Positions 45,611 to 53,327 of a stretch of DNA of 64,000 nucleotides are shown here, piece by piece. Positions within the stretch are counted from its first letter, which is position 1. Each line of letters begins with the position of its first letter. The position numbers and the translations under genes are program-made. This DNA comes from Methylotetracoccus oryzae (GTDB taxonomy: Bacteria; Pseudomonadota; Gammaproteobacteria; Methylococcales; Methylococcaceae), in contig NZ_SRSH01000013.1 in the NCBI RefSeq assembly GCF_006175985.1, forward strand, positions 1 to 64,000, read 5' to 3'. The notes under the pieces are model-generated. The model was not told where the DNA came from. It saw only the letters and a program-made list of their open reading frames with translations, and searched no databases.

Positions 45611-46258
45611 ATGAACTTCCCCCTTCGCCGCACTTTGGCCGTACTGCTGACCGGCTCTGCCGCGACGCTGGCGGCGACCAGCGCCAGCGCGATCAGCGTC
45701 ACAGATCTAGGAACGATGTCGGGTGAGATATCCACCTCTGCGACCGTACCACAATACGCCTGGGACGGCTGGAACGGTCTCACGGCGAATCTGGGCTGGG
45801 CCCACAACTCGCAGTGGTACACCTTCACACTGGAAGGGCGGACCACTGTCCAGATCACGATGTCGTCCGCGGACGCCAACATGTACCCCGCATTCAGCGT
45901 CTGGCAGACAAACGGAAATTTCAACGGCAACAACCATTTGAACCACGCCTATAATCAGGTCTCGCTGAGCAAGTCGAGCAAATGGCTGAAGCCGACACCG
46001 CCCAATACAGACGGGGCGACCGCGTTCATCGGCTACGCCAACGCGGGCACCAATTTCACCAATGGCGACGGTGCGCATGTGGGGAGGGGTAGTTCGGGAA
46101 TTTCCAGCCGCAATGGCAATGCTTCACGCCTTGCCGTTACCCTGGCTGCAGGGCAATATCTGATAGCAGCAGGCGGCAGCTGCAACGCAGCAAACTGCGG
46201 CAGCCCGTCACCTAAACCTTTCACGCTCAAGTTCCAGAAGCTTCCCTTCAAGCCCTAG
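45611..46258 (+). CDS. Secreted protein, paralogue of the protein at 60678-61361
   Basis: A 215-residue exported protein. The signal peptide ends SASA and the mature chain begins ISVTDLGTM. Shared with the paralogue: YAWDGWNGLT, GWAHNSQWYTFTL, TVQITM, PAFSVWQTNG, NHLNHAYNQVSL, DGATAFIGYANAGTNFTNGDG, AGQYLIAAGGSCNAANCG. This looks like a beta-sandwich with two late cysteines (N-x-x-N-C-G region) likely disulfide bonded. I cannot name the family; no anchor or sorting tail is visible, so it is periplasmic or released. AAGGAG precedes the ATG. Confidence 0.8.
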   Translation: MNFPLRRTLAVLLTGSAATLAATSASAISVTDLGTMSGEISTSATVPQYAWDGWNGLTANLGWAHNSQWYTFTLEGRTTVQITMSSADANMYPAFSVWQTNGNFNGNNHLNHAYNQVSLSKSSKWLKPTPPNTDGATAFIGYANAGTNFTNGDGAHVGRGSSGISSRNGNASRLAVTLAAGQYLIAAGGSCNAANCGSPSPKPFTLKFQKLPFKP

Positions 46259-46296
46259 GCTTACCACGTCAGAACCGCGTGCGGGGCCGGCGCTGA

Positions 46297-46315
46297 ACCG
46301 CTTCGGCTTAGCGGT
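46297..46315 (+). terminator. Possible hairpin terminator
   Basis: ACCGCT (46297-46302) / AGCGGT (46310-46315) with a seven-base loop, extended outside by GGCCG / CGGCC with a bulge. It lies 38 bp past the stop of the secreted-protein gene, near the end of the convergent patatin gene. No U tract. Confidence 0.35.
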
Positions 46316-46322
46316 CGGCCGT

Positions 46323-47888
46323 TCACCGCTGGCCCCGCTCCCCAGACCCGGCGAGGAGCCTCGCTGCCACCTCCGCCGCGCTCGGCCGAACAGGCGCGGC
46401 TGACACCTGTCTTGGCGACGGCAACACTCGGACCAAACAGCACCTCGTGTGGTCGTTTCCGGTGTGAGCAACGATACTTCGGGTACACCGCCCGACCCAT
46501 ACGCCCATCAGAAGGTAATCCCGGGCTGAAGCAGGCGGTGGAGAAGTTCGAGACCGAGCGGCTTTTTCGTTTCTCGACCCATGCGGCGTGGCGCCTTCGG
46601 CAGGAGATCGAGGCAAAAGGCTAGTACTTTGCCCCGCCCTCGACCCGCTGACGGGGCGGATCGCCACCGCCGTTACCCGCGCCGTTGAGCCCCGGCGGCA
46701 TCTTGAACCAACGATAACCATTCTGGCGAGATCGTGACCGGTGTCGAACAGCACGTTCATGACCCGAGTGTCGAACTCGTCGGAGCGATTCGTGTCCAGC
46801 GAGTCCGGGATAAAGGCCAGATTGAAATCGAGACCATCGGTCAGCGCCGTCGCATAGATCCGGTAAAGGTCCCCGAGACCCTGCGCCTTGATCAGTGACG
46901 ACACCGAACGCGGCGCAATATCGCGTATCAGCGGTGTGATCTCGTCCCAACTCGGCTTCAGACGCGAGTTGCGCAGCACGAAGACGCGAAAGCTCCGCCG
47001 CGGTCGTGACACGCCCAGTTCCTTTCTGGCCGATGCCATGTCCAGCATCGGACCGTACAGAAATACCTGATTGGCGACGCCACCGTCGACATGCATCTCG
47101 TCGTAGCGACGGCCATTGGCTTCGGCCTCGATGTAGGCCGGCGGAAAGGCCACCGGAACCGCCGCCGAGGCGATCATGATCTTGCGAAACAAGGCCGCCG
47201 CATCCGGATGGCCCGATGCGGCAATCGCGCCCATGTTCCAGACCACCGGCCGCTGCGCGTCCAGCGCCGTGGTGCCGATGTAGAGGCGACGGCCCTTCCG
47301 ATGTTCGGCGGCGATATCTTTAAGCATCGCGTCGTTGACGTACTCTGCGGTCAGCTTCGCCAGCGGATCGTTCAGGCTGATCGAATCACCGCGCAGCCAG
47401 CTGAAGAAGGATTTTAATTTCAGGATGTCCTGCGACGATATCGTCGTGTAGACCTTCTTGAGTTGCTCGTCGTAGGCTGGCCCCAGGAACGCGAAGGGCG
47501 CCGTCAGCGCACCGGTACTGACGCCGGTCACCATCTTGAAGCTCGGCCGGTTGCCGGCCTGAGTCCAGCCATAGAGCAGCCCGGCGCCGAAAGCCCCGTC
47601 CCCTCCGCCGCCGGAAATGGCGAGAATGCTGACGGTATCGCCCTCCCTGAACAAACCGCTCCGCTGCTCCTGTCGGACCGATTCGACGATATCGGCCTGG
47701 AACACGGAGCTGAAGGCATCGCCCCAAACACGAACGTCGGGCATGCCCGGCACCTGCACCTGGGGTTCCACTGCAGCCGGCGGCGCATGCCGCGGACGCA
47801 GTGCACCGCACCCGCCGAACGTCGCTACCAGCGCCGCCAGAGTCAGCACGCGCACCGCAAGCCGACGCGGTGTCTTTGTCGGTGTCAT
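46323..47888 (-). CDS. Patatin-like phospholipase lipoprotein with a C-terminal frameshift
   Basis: The open frame is 521 codons but only the first about 387 look native. Lipoprotein signal with lipobox FGGC at residues 24-27 (VLTLAALVATFGGC). Patatin domain: oxyanion loop ISGGGGDGAFGAG, nucleophile serine in GVSTGALTAPF, and the DGG of the catalytic aspartate in HVDGGVANQ. After FDTGHDLAR the reading becomes arginine/serine-rich and unlike the family. In the next frame the natural end is readable: NGYRWFKMPPGLNGAGN and so on to a TAG at 46621-46623. One missing base in AGAATGG (46718-46724; expected AGAAATGG) explains it. The catalytic part is intact, so the protein may still work. Confidence 0.85.
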   Translation of the reverse strand: MTPTKTPRRLAVRVLTLAALVATFGGCGALRPRHAPPAAVEPQVQVPGMPDVRVWGDAFSSVFQADIVESVRQEQRSGLFREGDTVSILAISGGGGDGAFGAGLLYGWTQAGNRPSFKMVTGVSTGALTAPFAFLGPAYDEQLKKVYTTISSQDILKLKSFFSWLRGDSISLNDPLAKLTAEYVNDAMLKDIAAEHRKGRRLYIGTTALDAQRPVVWNMGAIAASGHPDAAALFRKIMIASAAVPVAFPPAYIEAEANGRRYDEMHVDGGVANQVFLYGPMLDMASARKELGVSRPRRSFRVFVLRNSRLKPSWDEITPLIRDIAPRSVSSLIKAQGLGDLYRIYATALTDGLDFNLAFIPDSLDTNRSDEFDTRVMNVLFDTGHDLARMVIVGSRCRRGSTARVTAVAIRPVSGSRAGQSTSLLPRSPAEGATPHGSRNEKAARSRTSPPPASARDYLLMGVWVGRCTRSIVAHTGNDHTRCCLVRVLPSPRQVSAAPVRPSAAEVAARLLAGSGERGQR

Positions 47889-48140
47889 GGGGTCAATCCG
47901 ATCGAATTGGAGAGGGAAATTACCGGGTGCTGCGGGGTTGAACCGCCGGACGCAAGTGCCATGCGGGCGCGATCACTCTAGCGCCCGAATGCTGCACGAA
48001 CATGTCGATGGGGGGCATCGGGTCGCGCATTGCGAGCCACCGCACTCACGGCGCATGCGGCAGGCTCTCCGGATTGCCGCTTGCGCGTGACGCAAGGGGC
48101 CTATGGCGGTGGGCGGGCAACGGGTATAGTTTCGCCCGTC

Positions 48141-48545
48141 CTACGACTTGGGACCCCGATCGAAAGCCAGGTCGGCATGTGACCGCCCAAGTTCATTGGA
48201 CAAGCCGAACGTGTACACCAGGCCGATCAGCAGGTCGCCGAGACCGAGCAGCGCTGCAAGGACCCCGATGTCGCCCAACAGGCCCGCCGGGATCAATACG
48301 AGCGCCGCCACATAACGCAACGGCGCCTCCCAGTAGACAAACGACGCACGGGCCGGCAGGTCGCGGGCGCTCAGGATCAGAACCGCGCTGGTGAACGCCA
48401 GAAAGCCGGCAATCAACCAGCCCCAAACGGGTGAGCAGATGTTCAGGCCCAGCGCACGATAGACCGGTGGGCACAGCAGGATACCGGCGAGGCCGGCGTT
48501 GTAGACGCCGGACCAGAAGACGAATTGCGACATACGGAAAGGCAT
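48141..48545 (-). CDS. Small four-helix membrane protein
   Basis: A 134-residue protein with four hydrophobic helices at about 9-30, 40-60, 74-92 and 95-115 (for example VWGWLIAGFLAFTSAVLILS). It follows the sulfatase gene by 64 bp on the same strand, so it is probably co-transcribed. The start may be MPFRMSQF or the ATG four codons later. No family named with confidence; some such proteins are annotated only as small integral membrane proteins. Confidence 0.7.
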   Translation of the reverse strand: MPFRMSQFVFWSGVYNAGLAGILLCPPVYRALGLNICSPVWGWLIAGFLAFTSAVLILSARDLPARASFVYWEAPLRYVAALVLIPAGLLGDIGVLAALLGLGDLLIGLVYTFGLSNELGRSHADLAFDRGPKS

Positions 48546-48609
48546 GGACGAACTCCGGATGCGAACAAAAGGCGGGACCCGGCTACCGACCGCCCGGTCC
48601 CGCCGCGCG

Positions 48610-50166
48610 TTACTGGCCGGGCGGCGCCTTCAGCTGCTCCAGCACCTGGTCGATGGTAAAGCTGGCCGCCTTCTGGCGGGGCGGGTACTCCTTGAAGGTC
48701 TGCAGGAACCGGCCCACGTAATCGGCGGCCGGCAGCAGCAGGTAGGCGTGGTCCAGATACCAGTCCCAATAGGTGTTCGACGTAACCGTGGCTCGCTCGT
48801 AGGGGTCCGTCCGCAGGTTGTACAACCACGGAATACGTGTCTTCACGAACGGTTCGCCCCAAACCGCGAGTGTGCCGGCACCGCGCTGCTGGGCAAATAC
48901 AACCTTCCAGTTGTCGTAGCGAAGACCCGTCAGATCGCCGTCGTCGGAGAAATAGAAGAACTCCTGCCGCGGACTCTTTGGGACCTGCCCGGTCAGGTAG
49001 GGCACGAGGTTGTAACCGTCGAGGTGCACTTTATAGGTCTTGGCGCCAGCCTTATAGCCCTTCAGCAGCTTTTCCTTGATGTCAGGCACTCCGGCAGCGG
49101 CCAGCAGCGTCGGAGCCCAGTCCAGATGCGAGACGACGTCGTTGGAAACGGTCCCCGGCTTGATCTTGCCCGGCCAGCGCACCATCGCCGGCACGCGGTA
49201 CGCGCCTTCCCAGTTGGTGTTCTTCTCGCTGCGGAACGGAGTGGTCGCCCCGTCCGGCCAGGTGTTGGCGTGCGGCCCATTATCGGTGCTGTACATGACG
49301 ATCGTGTTGTCGCCCAAGCCCAATTCGTCGATCTTCGAGAGCACGGTACCGACGTTCTTGTCATGATCGATCATGACGTCGTGGTATTCGCTCTGCCAGC
49401 GGCCGGATTGCCCGCGGCTCTCCGGTTTCACGTGCGTGCGAAAGTGCATGTGCGTGAAGTTGACCCAGACGAACATCGGTTTTCCGGCCTTGGCCTGCTT
49501 GTCGATGAATTCGGCGGCCCGGGCGGCCACGTCGTCGTCGATGGTCTCCATACGCTTCCTGGTCAGGGGCCCGGTGTCCTCGATCCTGCCGTCGGCGAAG
49601 CTGTGGATCACGCCGCGCGGGCCGAATCGCTTGCGGAAATCGGGAAAATCCGATTCCTTCGGGTAATCCGCCAGTTCCGGCTCCTCCTCGGCATTCAGGT
49701 GGTAAAGGTTGCCGTAGAACTCATCGAAACCGTGATTGGTGGGCAGAAATTCGTCCTTGTCGCCGAGATGGTTTTTGCCGAACTGGCCCGTTGCGTAGCC
49801 CTGCGCCTTCAGCAGTTCGGCAATGGTGGCGTCCTCCTTGCGCAGGCCGGTGTCAGCTCCTGGCATACCGACCTTGCTGAGACCGGTGCGAAAGACGCTC
49901 TGACCGGTGATGAAAGCGGAGCGGCCGGCGGTGCAGCTCTGTTCCGCATAATAGTCCGTGAAGGTGATGCCTTCGTTGGCGATGCGGTCGATGTTGGGCG
50001 TGCGATAACCCATCATGCCCTTGGTGTAGGTGCTGATGTTCGACTGCCCAACGTCATCACCCCAGATGATCACGATGTTGGGTTTATCCGTCGCCGCGAA
50101 GCTCGAGGCAGCCAACAACGAACCGGTAGCGAACATCGCCACCACGGACAGGAAACGTGGAACCAT
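48610..50166 (-). CDS. Arylsulfatase (formylglycine-dependent sulfatase)
   Basis: A 518-residue exported sulfatase. Signal peptide 1-25 (LSVVAMFATGSLLAASSFAA). Metal-binding aspartates in IIWGDDVGQ (37-38). The sulfatase signature is SCTAGRSAFITG with C78 of the C-x-A-x-R motif; in aerobes an FGE enzyme converts this cysteine to formylglycine, the catalytic residue. The second signature region is about GQFGKNHLGD. DNGPH carries further ligands. Hydrolyses sulfate esters in the periplasm, for sulfur scavenging or degradation of sulfated compounds. No FGE/SumF gene lies in this window. Normal length. Confidence 0.93.
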   Translation of the reverse strand: MVPRFLSVVAMFATGSLLAASSFAATDKPNIVIIWGDDVGQSNISTYTKGMMGYRTPNIDRIANEGITFTDYYAEQSCTAGRSAFITGQSVFRTGLSKVGMPGADTGLRKEDATIAELLKAQGYATGQFGKNHLGDKDEFLPTNHGFDEFYGNLYHLNAEEEPELADYPKESDFPDFRKRFGPRGVIHSFADGRIEDTGPLTRKRMETIDDDVAARAAEFIDKQAKAGKPMFVWVNFTHMHFRTHVKPESRGQSGRWQSEYHDVMIDHDKNVGTVLSKIDELGLGDNTIVMYSTDNGPHANTWPDGATTPFRSEKNTNWEGAYRVPAMVRWPGKIKPGTVSNDVVSHLDWAPTLLAAAGVPDIKEKLLKGYKAGAKTYKVHLDGYNLVPYLTGQVPKSPRQEFFYFSDDGDLTGLRYDNWKVVFAQQRGAGTLAVWGEPFVKTRIPWLYNLRTDPYERATVTSNTYWDWYLDHAYLLLPAADYVGRFLQTFKEYPPRQKAASFTIDQVLEQLKAPPGQ

Positions 50167-50580
50167 ACGAACTCCCTCAATTCTTTCCGGAGGAAACCAG
50201 ACATCCCAGGCCGCTCAAGGAACCCCACAGGGTCCTGATGATCATCGCCAAGCAGTCACCGGGCCCCATCATACACAGACGAACACCGCTGAGTGCAAGC
50301 TTCCGCTTCACGTTGTCCGGCGTGACCAGGAAGCCCATGTACTGCAAGAACCGCGCGGCCGTCGCGAACCGCGCACCCCTCATCGGCAAGCCGTCCCTGA
50401 CCCCTGCTTCGCCAGCGACCGGAGAACCGATCTGTGGCATATGGGGCCGTCGCGCTGTGAGTGACGGCTGTGCCGGCGTAGAATGTCGGCCCGAGACATA
50501 ACCCTTACCTGCCGCATGAAACCCCTGCGATTCGGCTGTTTCGACGATACCGCGTCGGTGCACGCACGGCGTTCCTGCTG
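50167..50580. other. Intergenic stretch with a 21-codon frame abutting the phosphoesterase
   Basis: Mostly featureless. At 50516-50581 a frame MKPLRFGCFDDTASVHARRS ends in a TGA that overlaps the ATG of the next gene (TGATG). Since that gene has no ribosome site of its own, the short frame could couple its translation, but it has no good ribosome site either. Confidence 0.35.
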
Positions 50581-51354
50581 ATGAAGTGTCTGGTCGTTTC
50601 CGATCTGCACTACACGCTGAAGCAGTTCGACTGGGTGTTGCAGGCGGCCGAGAAATTCGACCTGGTAGTCATCGCCGGCGACCATCTGGATATCTCGTCC
50701 ACCGTCGCGCTTCCCGCCCAGGTCACCGTGATTCTGACCTACCTCAAGCGGCTGCAGTCCAAGACTCGGGTGATCGTATGCTCGGGAAATCACGACCTCG
50801 ACGCACGCAACGGCGATGGGGAAAAGTTTGCCAAATGGATACAGAGAGCGCGGCACAGCGGTGTGCCGACGGACAACGACTGTGTGATCGTGCAGGATGC
50901 GCTGTTTACCATCTGCCCCTGGTGGGACGGCCCCGAAAGCCGGGCCCGCGTCGAGGTACAGCTCGAGCGCGATGCCGAAAAGCCGAAAGACCGCTGGATC
51001 TGGGTTTACCACGCCCCTCCCGATGAGTCACCGACCAGTTGGGGAGGACAGAAACATTTCGGCGACCGACAACTCGTCGAATGGATCGCGCGTCACCAAC
51101 CGGACATGGTCATCACGGGCCATATCCACCAGTCACCATTCCGCCAGGGCGGATCGTGGGTGGACCGTCTGGGACTGACCTGGGTGTTCAATCCCGGCCG
51201 GCAGATCGGCCCATGCCCTACCCATATCGTCATCGATACCGAGGCAAAGACGGCGCTTTGGTTTTCTCTGGCCGGAGCCGAGATCGTGCCACTCAGCCGG
51301 CCACTGACGCGTCCCATACCGGAACTGACCGAACTCCCCGACTGGCTCAGATAG
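50581..51354 (+). CDS. Metallophosphoesterase (calcineurin-like)
   Basis: A 257-residue two-metal phosphoesterase. Motifs: CLVVSDLHYT (D-x-H), VIAGDHLD (G-D), VCSGNHDLD (G-N-H-D), VYHAPPD and ITGHIHQSPF (G-H-x-H). No signal peptide, so cytoplasmic. Substrate could be a cyclic nucleotide, nucleic acid or phosphoprotein. Its last 8 bases overlap the convergent cNMP-binding gene, and cyclic nucleotides would link the two, but that is only suggestive. The start lacks a Shine-Dalgarno sequence but is supported by the first strand. Confidence 0.9.
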   Translation: MKCLVVSDLHYTLKQFDWVLQAAEKFDLVVIAGDHLDISSTVALPAQVTVILTYLKRLQSKTRVIVCSGNHDLDARNGDGEKFAKWIQRARHSGVPTDNDCVIVQDALFTICPWWDGPESRARVEVQLERDAEKPKDRWIWVYHAPPDESPTSWGGQKHFGDRQLVEWIARHQPDMVITGHIHQSPFRQGGSWVDRLGLTWVFNPGRQIGPCPTHIVIDTEAKTALWFSLAGAEIVPLSRPLTRPIPELTELPDWLR

Positions 51355-51853
51355 TCGCGTCGGGGTAGCGATCGGAGCCGGGCGAGGCGTCCTCGACGGA
51401 TTCATGCAGCAGGCTCTCGAGCACCTCGTTGACCATGCCCAGGTGATCCTCGCGGTCCTCGAACTGGTTCTTCAGGTCAACCAGGTAAGTCGTGATGCTG
51501 TTCAGTTTCCGCGCCAGCAGCTTGGCCAATTGAAAACTCAGGTCGGGATTACCCTGCAGGAAAGCCTCGGCGTTCTCGACGACATACGTCCGGGTGGGCA
51601 CCGTGGCCCGGACCGTAGCGGTGTGCGGGACATCCAGCAACACGGCCAACTCGCCGAACATCGCACCGGGCTCCGACTGGGTATTGACCTGGGTCGGGCC
51701 TTTCAGGACCTCGATTTCGCCATCGATCAGCACGTACAAGACCTTGTCGGCGCCTCCTTCCACCAACAAAATCTCCCCTGCAGCAAATCGCCGTTCCGGC
51801 AGACCACCGCAAAACTTCAGCAAAGACTGCATCGCGTCGACCTCGAACCCCAT
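51347..51853 (-). CDS. Cyclic-nucleotide-binding domain protein
   Basis: A 168-residue protein, a single cNMP-binding domain at about 15-115 (GEILLVEGGADKVLYVLIDG, then GAMFGELAVLLDVPHTATVRA, the phosphate-binding cassette with arginine) followed by a helical tail (about 115-165). No helix-turn-helix, so it is not a Crp-type regulator. Start at MGFEVDAMQSL; a later ATG at MQSLLKF is possible and upstream in-frame codons look spurious. Converges on and overlaps the phosphoesterase gene by 8 bp. Confidence 0.82.
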   Translation of the reverse strand: MGFEVDAMQSLLKFCGGLPERRFAAGEILLVEGGADKVLYVLIDGEIEVLKGPTQVNTQSEPGAMFGELAVLLDVPHTATVRATVPTRTYVVENAEAFLQGNPDLSFQLAKLLARKLNSITTYLVDLKNQFEDREDHLGMVNEVLESLLHESVEDASPGSDRYPDATI

Positions 51854-52591
51854 CAATTGTCTTTGGTGTGTCGCCCATTGGCCGCCGTTTGCGTCACCCA
51901 GGCGGCCCAGACTTGCGGCGAGCACACTCGAAAGCCGCGGCGCGAATGCAGCGGACCGGGCACAGAATCGGCGGTGCGCACGCAGGTGCCAGGTTTGTGC
52001 TGAATCGCAAGCAGACGGGCCCAGGGTCGCGCTTCGCCCACCCGGGCGACGGCATCGCTAGCCGTAGCGAGTTCGCGCGACGCGGGGTGCGCCGGCTGCG
52101 CGGCTGGCCTTGCCACCATCGCAAGCCAATCACTGCTGTGAATCAGAGCGTAGGTCCGGCATCGCCTACTGTCAAACGGTCCATCGGGAGTCTGGGCCGA
52201 CTGATCAAGACCCGCCATGGCACGCCCACGCTTCATCCGCAGCGTGACGGGGCCATGGCGGACGACACCTCCGACCCGGGTCGGCTCGCACTGCCTTGAT
52301 CCGCCCCGGCCCGAGCCAAGGGCACCGTCTTCCGACCACGCAGCCAGCTGCAAGGCGGCGGAATCCCACTCCCCTCCTCCCCGTCCACCTACGCGCGCCC
52401 AGTTCGAGAGATGCGGCAGGTCGCGCCGGACAGGAGCACGTCGTCAAGCGTGACGAATCCGGACAAGACTGTATCTAAATCACTGCTTTTACGGCAAATA
52501 TTTACGTATTTCCGGGTTGTCATCGCTCGCTATCATGCCCAGGCCGAAACAGCGCCTTGACTTCCGACAACCCAACCTGAAGGTGATTTCC
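51854..52591. other. Intergenic stretch, 738 bp
   Basis: No supported gene. Frames are short, arginine/proline-rich and overlap on both strands. The last 120 bp is clearly less GC-rich (around 52470-52530, with TTTACGGCAAATATTTACG) and is probably the promoter region of the next gene. Confidence 0.4.
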
Positions 52592-53086
52592 ATGACGCCA
52601 CGCATACGTCCGGCCCTTATGTTTGCGGCCGCGATGGCCGGTCTGCTAACCGCTCACTCGGCGCACGCGATCAGCTGGTTCGATTCGAGTTCGACGCCAT
52701 CGGTCGCCATTACCAGCAACGATTTCCACGCCGCAACCCAGTTGCGCAGGGTGACCGTTGTCTGTCCGAAGGCTGGGAACATCGTTGCGAACGCGACCTC
52801 TCAGTTCGGGTTCTGGCCCGCCGTGGGCGGCTGGACCTACGTCGGAATAGGGTTCAGCATCGCAATCAACGACGCATCGCCGACCGCGATGCATAGCAAC
52901 TCGGCCCACTACGTGGCTGCCTGGACCGACGGAATGTCTGAATCGGGTGCAACGCAACGCATTGCTCCCTGTACCGCCGGACAGACCATGGACGTTTATT
53001 TCATGGGCTACCTGCAGAACACGGAAACCGGCGCTACCGCGTTCAATCCGACACTGGTCGTGCAGTTCTTCGACACCCGTATCTAA
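52592..53086 (+). CDS. Small exported protein of unknown function
   Basis: A 164-residue protein with signal peptide (LMFAAAMAGLLTAHSAHA) cleaved before ISWFDSS. The mature chain is beta-rich with two cysteines (VTVVCPKAG and APCTAGQ) likely joined by a disulfide. AAGGTG lies upstream of the ATG. The signal/mature junction AHAIS recalls the other exported proteins at 45611 and 60678, but the rest does not align with them. No family recognised. Confidence 0.72.
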   Translation: MTPRIRPALMFAAAMAGLLTAHSAHAISWFDSSSTPSVAITSNDFHAATQLRRVTVVCPKAGNIVANATSQFGFWPAVGGWTYVGIGFSIAINDASPTAMHSNSAHYVAAWTDGMSESGATQRIAPCTAGQTMDVYFMGYLQNTETGATAFNPTLVVQFFDTRI

Positions 53087-53327
53087 ACTGCCGGTTCCCA
53101 GCGAGCGCCGCGGGCCGCAAAGGGCCGCGGCATTCGGCCGGACCGTGAACACAGGCTTCCTTCCGATGAGCGGAACGGCCGTCTACACCCGATGGCTCCA
53201 GACAGGGTCCTACAACGGGACCGAAGACAGGCGAGCGGCATCCCGCCGGGACGAGCAGGCCTCTGCGACACAGCGCCAGGCGGCGGTGCCACACTTGAGC
53301 GTTGGGCAGGGGGCGCCGGCAGCGCCC

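Noticed and set aside
46412..46624. 70-codon plus-strand frame ending RFSTHAAWRLRQEIEAKG
   Set aside because: The tail looks protein-like, but the region is the out-of-frame tail of the patatin gene; no start or family support.
22374..51354. Lhr with metallophosphoesterase as a two-gene repair module
   Set aside because: The pair is known to adjoin in some bacteria, but here they are 24 kb apart and on opposite strands, so no link is claimed.
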